Source of the DNA: Planctomycetota bacterium
GTDB lineage: Bacteria; Planctomycetota; Phycisphaerae; Phycisphaerales; SM1A02
Reading direction: 5' to 3'
NCBI GenBank assembly: GCA_016872835.1
Contig: VGYX01000010.1
Location: 47,025 to 111,024 of the forward strand
DNA: 64,000 nucleotides
The translations under genes and the position numbers were made by a program. Positions 1 through 8,274 of the stretch are shown in pieces. Below the pieces are notes generated by a model. It did no database searches. It had not been told where the DNA came from and was given only the letters and a program-made list of their open reading frames with translations. The number at the start of each line of letters is the position of its first letter. The first letter of the stretch is position 1.

Positions 1-1199
1 TTGGGCAGGATCTCCGAAGGCGGCATGATGAAGCCATAGGTGCCGGTGTCGCGAACCTCGACGCAATAGCTGAGCTGGCCAAGAGCGCCATACGCCCAGT
101 CGCACACGCCCCCCGAGGATGGATAGATCGTGGTGTAGACGGGACCGGCGATGTAGTCACGACCTTCGATCGCCTGAATGGCGTCGTGCATGGACGCGCC
201 GACACGGTCAAAGCTGGTCTGGTCCACCGGGAGCGTGGCCGTGTATCCCCATGGCCACAGCAGCAACTCGCTGTAGGCGTGGATGTCCAGATGCGCCGCG
301 ATGTTGGTGCGCGGCGTGGCCCAGTCGCGATAGGCGCGTGTCTCAGGCTCGCTGAACGCCGACGTGCCGCGATAGGTCTCGCTGCTCTGCTGCGTGCTTG
401 CGCCCTGCCCGCCCCACTGAAAGCCCCAGTTGCGGTTCAGGTCGACACCGTAGCTGCCTCCCGAGTTCAGGCGACGATTCTTGCGCCACAGTCGATTGTT
501 GGACCAGCTGTGGAGGTAGCCATCGGGATTGATCACCGGGAACACGAACACCTCGCTCGCGTCCAGGATCGCTCCGATGCGCGCATCAGTGTCGGCGTCC
601 TCGACGAGTCGATCGATGATCCACATGGCCGTCATCGTGCCGCCCCACTCGCGCGCGTGCTGCGTGCCCGTGAAGGCGAAGGCAGGCATCGAGGTGCCCG
701 CAGGATGCCGCGAGATGCGGATGCCCTTGATGGTGCGTCCCTGGATCGTGGTCACCGGCAGATTCACGATGGAGCAGAGATCGGGACGCGCCGCCACGAA
801 CGAGTCAAGGCGCGCATTGATCGCAGCGAGATCCTTGAAGTCGGCGAACCAGTCGGCCGCCTCCTGCGGCTGGGCAAGGCGCTCTCGCTCGGCCTGCACC
901 AGCGCCTGCACGTCGGGGATGAAGATCTCGAAGGGCACGCCAGCCGCGCGCAGCGTGGCGAGCCGCTCGCGCGGGAGCCGCCAGTCACTGGGCGCGCCGA
1001 TGCCCGGCGCATGCGACCACGGATCGTCGCTGAGCTGTGTGAGAAGCATCAGGTCCTGCGCGTTGCGCAAGGTGGCACGCACCACCACCTCACCGTCGTA
1101 GCGTTCGATGGGCTCCAGCTCGGGCACCTGCGCACGCGCCGTGGAGAACGACAGCAGGGCGGCCAGCACCGACACGGGAATGAGCGCGCGAGCGGACAT
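1..1199 (-). CDS. M14-family zinc carboxypeptidase, C-terminal part cut by the window edge
   Basis: My own reverse-strand translation from ATG at 1199 (MSARALIPVSVLAALLSFSTARAQ...) gives a signal peptide and M14 motifs (TGTQHAREWGGTMTAMW, VFPVINPDGYLHSWSNNRLWRKNRR, GVDLNRNW, DIHAYSELLLWPWGY, CVEVRDTG) colinear with the 1301..3055 gene. Missing from the ORF track because it runs off the left edge. Confidence 0.9.
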   Translation of the reverse strand, partial: MSARALIPVSVLAALLSFSTARAQVPELEPIERYDGEVVVRATLRNAQDLMLLTQLSDDPWSHAPGIGAPSDWRLPRERLATLRAAGVPFEIFIPDVQALVQAERERLAQPQEAADWFADFKDLAAINARLDSFVAARPDLCSIVNLPVTTIQGRTIKGIRISRHPAGTSMPAFAFTGTQHAREWGGTMTAMWIIDRLVEDADTDARIGAILDASEVFVFPVINPDGYLHSWSNNRLWRKNRRLNSGGSYGVDLNRNWGFQWGGQGASTQQSSETYRGTSAFSEPETRAYRDWATPRTNIAAHLDIHAYSELLLWPWGYTATLPVDQTSFDRVGASMHDAIQAIEGRDYIAGPVYTTIYPSSGGVCDWAYGALGQLSYCVEVRDTGTYGFIMPPSEILP

Positions 1200-1300
1200 G
1201 TCTCAAAAGGTATCCGCGGTGGAGCTCCGGACCAGCGAATTCCGCCGACTCCCTCCTCTTTCAGGCGTGACAAAGCCCGGAAAATCGCGCATGACCGGAG

Positions 1301-3055
1301 TCAACTGAAAAGAATCAGCACGAGTGCGATGTCGCCCGCGTCGACCGTGCCGCTGCCGTCCACGTCCGTTGGGCAGCCCGGGCACACGCCAAAATCCAGC
1401 AGGATCATCGCGATGTCGCTCGGGCCGACCAGGCCGTCGCCATCGAGATCGCCCTCGACACCGCAGCCGTCGGTCTGCGTGGTGCGGACCGACACGGGTG
1501 TATTGACGGGCCAGCGCGTGATCGTGAAGTTCGTCTCGGCCTCGACCCACCAGGTCAGCGTGCTGTCGCAGGCGGTGGCGGGCAGGTTGGCCCCCCACTG
1601 ACCCGAGGCGAGCGTCATGTTCGCGTTCTGGGTGGCGCCGCCGTTGACCTTCCACTTCAGACGGACGGGACTGCTCGCGATCAGCGACCCACAGTTCGCG
1701 GTGACGGTGACCTTCACCTGCGCCGTGGCGTCGGCCGGTGTCGTGGCGCTGGGTCCCGAAACCAGCGTGATGGTGCTCGCCTTCAGGAGTTCCTCCATCA
1801 TGGTGGTCGCGCTGGCCATGTTCTCGCGCACGTTCGGCAGGATCTCGCTCGCGGGCATGATGAAGCCGTACGAGCCGGTGTCGCGGACCTCGGTGCACCA
1901 GCCCATGCCGCCCGTGGCGGTGCTGGTCCAGTCCTCGATGCAGCCCGCGGTGGCGCCGTAGACGGCCCAGCTGTTGCCCACGGTGTAGGTGCGGTTGTTC
2001 ACCGCCTTCAGCGCGTTGCCCATCGCCGTGCTCACGCGCGTGTAGGTGGCCGACTCCGGCGGCAAGGCGCTGGTGTAGCTGTAGGGCCACATGATGATCT
2101 GGCTATAGCTGTGCAGGTCGATGTGGCCGGCGATGTTCAGGCGCGCGTTCACGAAATCGCGCAGGCCCGCGGTCTCGGGCTCGCTGAAGGCCGCGGTGCC
2201 GCGGTAGGTGTCGCTGCTCTGGGTGCCGCTGGATCCAGAGCCGCCGAAGCCGGTGGCCCAGTTGCGGTTCAGGTCCACGCCATAGCTGCCGCCCGAGTTC
2301 AGTCGGCGGTTCTTGCGCCACAGGCGGCTGGTGGTCCAGCTGTGCTCGTAGCCGTCCGGATTCATGACCGGGAAGATGAAGACCTCGCTCGAGTCCACGA
2401 TCGCCGCGAGCCGCGAATCGAAGCCATAGTCCTCGACGAGACGATCTGCGAACCACATCGCGGTCATCGGCACCGCCCATTCGCGCGCGTGCAGCGTGGC
2501 GGTGAACAGGAAGGCGGGCATCGGCGTGCCCGCGGGATGCTTCGAGATGCGGATGCCCTTGATCGGGCGTCCCTGGATGCTGCTGCCGGCCTGCACGATC
2601 GTGCAGAGATCCGGCCGCAGCGCGACGAGTTCGTCGAGCCGCGCGTTGATCGCCGCGAGGTTCTTGAAATCGGAGAACCACGCGAGGGCCTCCTGAGGCT
2701 GCGCCAGACGCTCGCGCTCCGAGTCGATGAGGCCCTGGATGTCGTCGATGAAGATCTCGAAGGGCACCCCGGCGGCACGCAGCGTGGGGAGCGCGTCGCG
2801 CTTCACCCGCCAGTCGCTCGGCGCGCCGATGCCCGGCGCGTGCGACCATGGATCGTCGCTGAGCTGGTTGATGAGCATGAGGTCGCGTGCATTGCGCAGC
2901 GTGACGCGGATCACCACCTCGTCGTCGAAGCGGACCGGCGCCTCCTCCTGCTCGATCAGGGCGATCTCGGGCGGCAGGTCGGTGGGCGGGGCCGCGATCG
3001 CCATCCCGGAGAGCGCCCAAGCGACAGCCATCGTGGAGAGGGTCTTCACCCGCAC
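1301..3055 (-). CDS. M14-family zinc carboxypeptidase with C-terminal dockerin-like domain
   Basis: ATLHAREWAVPMTAMW, FPVMNPDGYEHSW, GVDLNRNW, DLHSYSQIIMWPYSY, CTEVRDTGSYGF; C-terminus GDLDGDGLVGPSDIAMILLDFGVCPGCPTDVDGSGTVDAGDIALVLILFS; N-terminal signal peptide. Confidence 0.93.
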   Translation of the reverse strand: MRVKTLSTMAVAWALSGMAIAAPPTDLPPEIALIEQEEAPVRFDDEVVIRVTLRNARDLMLINQLSDDPWSHAPGIGAPSDWRVKRDALPTLRAAGVPFEIFIDDIQGLIDSERERLAQPQEALAWFSDFKNLAAINARLDELVALRPDLCTIVQAGSSIQGRPIKGIRISKHPAGTPMPAFLFTATLHAREWAVPMTAMWFADRLVEDYGFDSRLAAIVDSSEVFIFPVMNPDGYEHSWTTSRLWRKNRRLNSGGSYGVDLNRNWATGFGGSGSSGTQSSDTYRGTAAFSEPETAGLRDFVNARLNIAGHIDLHSYSQIIMWPYSYTSALPPESATYTRVSTAMGNALKAVNNRTYTVGNSWAVYGATAGCIEDWTSTATGGMGWCTEVRDTGSYGFIMPASEILPNVRENMASATTMMEELLKASTITLVSGPSATTPADATAQVKVTVTANCGSLIASSPVRLKWKVNGGATQNANMTLASGQWGANLPATACDSTLTWWVEAETNFTITRWPVNTPVSVRTTQTDGCGVEGDLDGDGLVGPSDIAMILLDFGVCPGCPTDVDGSGTVDAGDIALVLILFS

Positions 3056-3164
3056 AAGGTAGACCCAAACGGGTCATCTGCCATCTCGGAGGCACCGTTT
3101 TGTGGCGATTCGTGCCGATGCGCGTCCGTTTGACCGCGAGGGAATCTCGGACCAATCTTCCTCC

Positions 3165-3752
3165 ATGCGACGCATCGCCCCCTTGCACCTCGCCGCGGCC
3201 CTGCTTCTTGTGTCAGCGTGCACCGGCGGTGATCGTCTCGGGGAGCCCTCAGGGAGTCCCATGCAGTTCTCGACCGCCGTGCCGGACACGCCTGTGGCGC
3301 CGCGCGACCTCTGCATGTTCGACGGCGTGAATGGACGCGTGCTGACATGGTCGGACCTCATGCGACTGGTTCGCCGAACCGACGTCGTGGTGATGGGCGG
3401 TGAGGGCGGACCCGATGAGGGTGTGGTACGCGCGGCGGTTGTCGACGACGTGCGCGCGGCCTTCTCTCCGACCGCCGTGATCGACGGCTGCACCGACGCG
3501 GAAGCCTGCGCGCAGGCGGCGGCCGACGCCCTGCATGACAGCAAGCGCGTGGTGGTGCTGTGCCCCGCGTCGTGCGATCTGGCCGAGGTCTCGCGCCGCA
3601 TCCGGGCGCTGCACTGGTTCTCCAGCGTCACCACGGTGGCGATGGTGCCGTCGGGTGCGCGGGCGCTTGCTGCGGCGGAACGCGATCGCGCCGATGTGGT
3701 GATCCACACCGCGCCAGAGCGAGCGGTTCGGGCGTCACAAGCCTCGCGCTGA
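3165..3752 (+). CDS. putative lipoprotein of unknown function
   Basis: MRRIAPLHLAAALLLVSACTGG: signal sequence with lipobox (LVSAC); good frame to 3752. Confidence 0.6.
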   Translation: MRRIAPLHLAAALLLVSACTGGDRLGEPSGSPMQFSTAVPDTPVAPRDLCMFDGVNGRVLTWSDLMRLVRRTDVVVMGGEGGPDEGVVRAAVVDDVRAAFSPTAVIDGCTDAEACAQAAADALHDSKRVVVLCPASCDLAEVSRRIRALHWFSSVTTVAMVPSGARALAAAERDRADVVIHTAPERAVRASQASR

Positions 3753-3769
3753 GAAAGAGGTCGGCCAGC

Positions 3770-4159
3770 TCAGCGAACGAGCTTCTGCAGCTCGTCGTTG
3801 TTCTTGGCGATCTTGTACATCTTCTCGATCTTCATCATCGCCATCAGGGCCTGTAGGTCCTTGTTCATGCCGAACAGGATGCTGGAGGCGCCCTGCGCGT
3901 TGGCCAGGTTGCGGCAGGCGATGCACATGCCCAGTCCCATGCTGCTCATGAAGGTCACGTTGGTCAGGTCAAGCACCAGGTGCTTGATCGACTTGCCATG
4001 CTTCTTGAAGTAGGGATTGAACTCGTCGGTGATGATCGGGCTCTCGCGCTGGCCCACATTGGGGCCCACGAGTCGCAGGATGAGGACGGAGCCGTTCCAG
4101 TCGATCTCGACCAGCGGGGTCTTCTTCTTGTCAGGAAGTTCGGCGGGTACTTGGCTCAT
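3770..4159 (-). CDS. STAS-domain protein (anti-sigma factor antagonist-like)
   Basis: KHLVLDLTNVTFMSSMGLGMCIACRNLANAQGASSILFGMNKDLQALMAMMKIEKMYKI is STAS-like, with Ser in the DLTNVTFMSSMGLG loop. Confidence 0.8.
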   Translation of the reverse strand: MSQVPAELPDKKKTPLVEIDWNGSVLILRLVGPNVGQRESPIITDEFNPYFKKHGKSIKHLVLDLTNVTFMSSMGLGMCIACRNLANAQGASSILFGMNKDLQALMAMMKIEKMYKIAKNNDELQKLVR

Positions 4160-4212
4160 GCGTGGCTCCTCACGGGAATCCGACTGTATACCACGCCTAC
4201 GGAGAAGCTGGT

Positions 4213-4704
4213 TCAGGGGCGTTCCACAGCTTCGGGCGGCACCAGAGCCAGCAGCGTGCCGCGGCCTTCGGTCGCGTCGATGTCCAGAAGCGCCACCGCG
4301 CCCTTGCGGAACACCACCACCGCATCGCCGCCGAGCAGACGGCCCACCAGTTCGCCCAGCACCGGCTCATGACCGACCAGCGCGACCGAAGCCTGCTGAT
4401 CGCGCGAACGCAGCATCGTCAGGATCGAATCGACCGCGGCATCGCCACCCTCGGTCTCCAATGCCGTCTCGCGCACCGCGTGCGGCCAGCCGGTCTCGTT
4501 CGCGAGGATCGCCGCGGTGTCCCATGCGCGCACCCAGCCGCTGCTCAGCACGACGGCGGGTGGCTCGATCCAGGACGGAAGCCTCGCGGCGAGTCGCGCG
4601 AAGTCGCGTCGACCACCCTTCGTGAGCGGACGCTCCCGGTCATCCGGCCATTGCACAGCGTCGCGTTCCTTCGCCCGGGCATGTCGGATCACGATCAGAC
4701 GCAT
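4213..4704 (-). CDS. sixA: SixA-type phosphohistidine phosphatase (histidine phosphatase superfamily)
   Basis: MRLIVIRHARAKER...DRERPLTKGGRRDFARLAARL...VLSSGWVRAWDTA...VALVGHEPVLGELV: RHA/RHG-type catalytic motifs. Confidence 0.82.
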   Translation of the reverse strand: MRLIVIRHARAKERDAVQWPDDRERPLTKGGRRDFARLAARLPSWIEPPAVVLSSGWVRAWDTAAILANETGWPHAVRETALETEGGDAAVDSILTMLRSRDQQASVALVGHEPVLGELVGRLLGGDAVVVFRKGAVALLDIDATEGRGTLLALVPPEAVERP

Positions 4705-4739
4705 ACGGGAATCGTAACCACACGGGTACCTTGCACCGT

Positions 4740-5954
4740 ATGGAACGGATCGCGATCCGCAACGCGCGCGTGCTCACGCTGCATGGTGTCGGCGTGCGCC
4801 GAGGCACGGCGATGCGTGAACTTGGCGTGATCGAGCGAGGCTTCGTGGCGTGCGGGAAAGGGCGTGTGGCGCGCGTGGGCGCGGGCGAACCCGAGGGCTC
4901 ATGGGATCGCGTGATCGACGCGGACGGGTGCGTGTGCATGCCCGCGCTCGTGGACGCGCATGCGCACCTCTGCTGGGGCGGCGATCGCTGGGCGGAGTGG
5001 GAGCGGATCCGCACGGGCGTGCCGTACCCGCAGATCCTCGCCGATGGCGGCGGCATCCTGAGCACCGTGCGCGCCACGCGTGCGGCCTCGCGCGAGCAAC
5101 TCGCCGAGGGCGTGACACGGCGATTGCGCGCGATGGCCGCGCTGGGCGTTGGCGCGACCGACGCGAAGTCCGGTTACGGACTGGAGCCCGAGAGCGAGGC
5201 ACGCATGCTGCGCGCGATCGGCGACGCGGCGGCGGCCTCGCCCGTGCTGGTGCGCCGCACCTTTCTGGGCGGCCACGCGATTCCTCCGGAGGACGCGGGC
5301 TGGCCCGAGCGGCTCGCGCTCGAGGTGATCCCGACCTTCGCCCGCGAGTTCCCCGACGTGGCTGTGGACGCCTTCTGCGAACGGAGCGCGCTGGGTGTCG
5401 ACGCCTGCCGCGCGATCCTTCGTGCCGCGCGCGCGGCGGGACTCGCCGCACGGCTCCACACCGACCAGTTCACCGCCATGGGCGGCGCCGAGATGGCGAT
5501 CGCGGAAGGCGCGCGGACGGTCGACCATCTGGAGGCGGCCACGCCCGAGACGGTGCGGGCCGTCGGCGGATCCGACGCGATCGCCGTGATCCTGCCATGC
5601 TCGGGTTACGCGCTTGACGGCCGCTATGCGCCCGCACGCGCACTGGTCGACGCGGGTGCCGCCGTGGCGATCGGAAGCAACGCGAACCCAGGCAGCGCCC
5701 CCACCGTGGACCTGCGCTTCGCGATGCATCTGGCCGTGCGTCATGCGGGGCTCGGCTGCGCAGAGGCGATCGTGGCGGCCACCGTGAACGCCGCGCACGC
5801 CATCGGCGCCGAAGATGAGGTCGGCATGCTCGCTCCGGGCATGCGCGCGAATCTCGTCGTGCTGGACGATCGCGACGAGCGCAGTCTGGTGCACGCCTTC
5901 GGTGGACCGCCGCCTCGGCTCGTGATGCTCGGTGGGCGTGTGCTGCAGGGCTGA
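4740..5954 (+). CDS. hutI: imidazolonepropionase
   Basis: Amidohydrolase motifs LVDAHAHLCWGGDR, GATDAKSGYGLEPESE, LHTDQFTAMGGAEMAIAEGARTVDHLE, ALDGRYAPARALVDAGAAVAIGSNANPGSAPT. Confidence 0.88.
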   Translation: MERIAIRNARVLTLHGVGVRRGTAMRELGVIERGFVACGKGRVARVGAGEPEGSWDRVIDADGCVCMPALVDAHAHLCWGGDRWAEWERIRTGVPYPQILADGGGILSTVRATRAASREQLAEGVTRRLRAMAALGVGATDAKSGYGLEPESEARMLRAIGDAAAASPVLVRRTFLGGHAIPPEDAGWPERLALEVIPTFAREFPDVAVDAFCERSALGVDACRAILRAARAAGLAARLHTDQFTAMGGAEMAIAEGARTVDHLEAATPETVRAVGGSDAIAVILPCSGYALDGRYAPARALVDAGAAVAIGSNANPGSAPTVDLRFAMHLAVRHAGLGCAEAIVAATVNAAHAIGAEDEVGMLAPGMRANLVVLDDRDERSLVHAFGGPPPRLVMLGGRVLQG

Positions 5955-5978
5955 GCCACTCACCGCTACCATCGCGCC

Positions 5979-6794
5979 GTGATTCTGCGGACCTCCCAGG
6001 AGATCGAGGACGCACGCGCGGCCGCAGGCTGCGTGGTGGAGACGCACCGACGGCTGGCCGAGTGGCTGCGCCCGGGCATCACGCTGGCTGAAGTGGACGC
6101 CTTCTGTGCGCAGCTCTTCGAGAAGCTCAGCTGCAAGAGCGCCTTCGTGGGCTACAAGGTGCGCGGCCATCCTCCCTTCCGAAGCCAGACCTGCCTGAGC
6201 CTGAACGACATGGTCGTCCATGGCGAGCATGACGCGACCAAGCTGACCGAGGGCGATCTGCTGGCCGTGGACATCGGTGTGAAGCATCGCGGCATGATCG
6301 GCGACGCAGCCTGGACGTACTCCATCGCCAGCGCCACCGAGGTGGGACTGCGCCTGCAGCGATGTGGGCGCGAGAGCCTGCGCCGCGGCATCGCGGCGAT
6401 TCGCGCCGGGCGCCCGATGATCGAGTGGGCGCGCGCGGTGCAGAACTACGTGGAGCGCGAGTGCCGCTTCCATCTCGTGCGCGGCCTGGGCGGGCACGGC
6501 ATCGGCCACACGCTGCACGAGAGCCCCTACATCGCCAACACCGCACCGAGCTATCCCGGCGAGTGGACCGAGGCGTGGCGCCCCTTCGAGCGGGGCATGC
6601 TGCTTGCGGTCGAGCCCATGATCAGCGCGGGCACCACCGAGGTGCGGTCCCAGGGCAGCGCGTGGCCCGTCTGGACCGCCGACGGCAGCCTGAGCGTGCA
6701 TTACGAGGCGGACGTCATGGTGACCGAGGATGGTTGCGAGAACTTCACGGCGGCGCTGGACGAGCTGCCGGACATCGTGGGAGGCAAGGCATGA
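5979..6794 (+). CDS. map: methionine aminopeptidase type I
   Basis: LSLNDMVVHGEHDATKLTEGDLLAVDIGVKHRGMIGDAAWTYSI, GLGGHGIGHTLHESPYIAN, MLLAVEPMISAGTTEV; GTG start. Confidence 0.92.
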   Translation: MILRTSQEIEDARAAAGCVVETHRRLAEWLRPGITLAEVDAFCAQLFEKLSCKSAFVGYKVRGHPPFRSQTCLSLNDMVVHGEHDATKLTEGDLLAVDIGVKHRGMIGDAAWTYSIASATEVGLRLQRCGRESLRRGIAAIRAGRPMIEWARAVQNYVERECRFHLVRGLGGHGIGHTLHESPYIANTAPSYPGEWTEAWRPFERGMLLAVEPMISAGTTEVRSQGSAWPVWTADGSLSVHYEADVMVTEDGCENFTAALDELPDIVGGKA

Positions 6795-8002
6795 GCGGCA
6801 AGCCGCTGGCGGTGCTGGTGGAGGCGATCCATGCGTCGGCGGACGGCCCGCTGCGCGAGGCGGGCTTCGACGTGGAGCGGCTCGCGGCGAGTCCGGATGC
6901 GACGACGCTGGCATCGCTCGTGGCGCACGCGAGCGTGCTCGGCCTGCGCTCGAAGACCAAGTTGCCGGGGCCGCTGCTGGAACAGGCGAAGTCGCTCGCG
7001 GCCGTCGGCTGCTTCTGCATCGGCACGGATCAGGTGGATCTTGGCGCGGCGGCGCAGCGCGGCGTGCCGGTGTTCAACTCGCCCTTCTCGAACACGCGCA
7101 GCGTGGCGGAGATGACGCTGGCCGAGATCATCGCGCTGGCGCGACGCCTCTTCGAGAAGAGCGCGCAGTTGCACGCCGGACACTGGGACAAGAGCGCGAA
7201 GGACAGCCGCGAGGTGCGCGGTCGCACGCTCGGCATCGTGGGCTACGGCCACATCGGCAGCCAGCTCAGCGTGCTGGCCGAGGATCTGGGCATGCGCGTG
7301 GTGTTCTTCGACATCGCGCGACGGCTGGCGCTGGGCAACGCGCAGTCGCTGCCTTCGCTGCAGGCGGTGCTCGAGATATCCGACGTGGTGAGCCTGCACG
7401 TACCGGACACCGATCGCACGCGAAACATGATCGGCGCGAAGGAGATCGCGCAGATGTGCAAGGGCGCGACGCTGATCAACAACAGCCGTGGCAAGGTGGT
7501 CGATCTTCAGGCGCTCGCCGTCGCGCTGCGCTCCGGCCATCTTTCCGGCGCCGCCGCCGACGTGTTCCCCGAGGAGCCGGCCGAGAACGGCGAGGGCTTC
7601 CGCACGCCTCTGACCGGCCTGCCGAACGTGATCCTGACGCCGCACATCGGCGGCAGCACCGAGGAGGCGCAGGAGGCGATCGCGATCGACGTGGCGGAGA
7701 AGCTCGCGCGATACTGGCGGCACGGCACCACGGCGACGGCGGTGAACTTCCCGCAGGTCGACCTGCCGCAGGTGAAGGATGGGCTGCTGCGCATCCTGCA
7801 CGTGCACCGCAACGTGCCGGGCGTGCTCGGCAAGATGCACACGCTGCTGGCGAAGTCGAGCATCAACATCCACGCGGAGTTCCTGCAGAGCGACCGGGAC
7901 ACGAGCTTCGTGATCCTGGATGTCGACCGCTTCAAGGATCCGCGGCTGCTGGACGGACTGCGCGACATGGAGGAGACCGTGCGGATGCGCGTGGCCTCCT
8001 GA
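6791..8002 (+). CDS. serA: D-3-phosphoglycerate dehydrogenase with C-terminal ACT domain
   Basis: Start overlaps the map stop (ATGA). GRTLGIVGYGHIGSQLSVLAEDLGMRVVFFD, NNSRGKVVDLQAL, LTPHIGGSTEEAQEAI, ACT-like tail LLRILHVHRNVPGVLGKMHTLLAKSSINIHAEF. Confidence 0.9.
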   Translation: MSGKPLAVLVEAIHASADGPLREAGFDVERLAASPDATTLASLVAHASVLGLRSKTKLPGPLLEQAKSLAAVGCFCIGTDQVDLGAAAQRGVPVFNSPFSNTRSVAEMTLAEIIALARRLFEKSAQLHAGHWDKSAKDSREVRGRTLGIVGYGHIGSQLSVLAEDLGMRVVFFDIARRLALGNAQSLPSLQAVLEISDVVSLHVPDTDRTRNMIGAKEIAQMCKGATLINNSRGKVVDLQALAVALRSGHLSGAAADVFPEEPAENGEGFRTPLTGLPNVILTPHIGGSTEEAQEAIAIDVAEKLARYWRHGTTATAVNFPQVDLPQVKDGLLRILHVHRNVPGVLGKMHTLLAKSSINIHAEFLQSDRDTSFVILDVDRFKDPRLLDGLRDMEETVRMRVAS

Positions 8003-8012
8003 GTCCGCGAAC

Positions 8013-8254
8013 GAGGGTTGGAGGTTGTTATCGATCACCTGCCACTCCTCCACGCGCGTCGTGACGGCACAGCCCGTACGCGGCCGCCTTGGCTCCGCTT
8101 CGCATCCGCCTCGGCTTAGCGCTCATCGCTCCGCTCGGCGAATCGGGTCCGGGGAAACATGCGATCGGCTCGCTGCGCTCTTCGCGAAACCGCTTTGCGG
8201 GCTGCGCCGTCACAACGCGCGGATCGAGGTGGTCAATAACAACCTCCGACCCTC
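8013..8254. repeat. MITE/REP-like intergenic element, copy A, with ~28-bp terminal inverted repeats
   Basis: Left end gagggttggaggttgttatcgatcacct (8013-8040); right end aggtggtcaataacaacctccgaccctc (8227-8254) is its reverse complement with 3 differences. Second copy at 21106..21345. Confidence 0.75.
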
Positions 8255-8274
8255 GCTATCGGTACCTTGCTGGC

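Noticed and set aside
4899-6914. 671-aa minus-strand ORF opposite hutI and map
   Set aside because: Shadow frame, His/Arg/Ala-rich with no family signal, opposite two clear enzymes.
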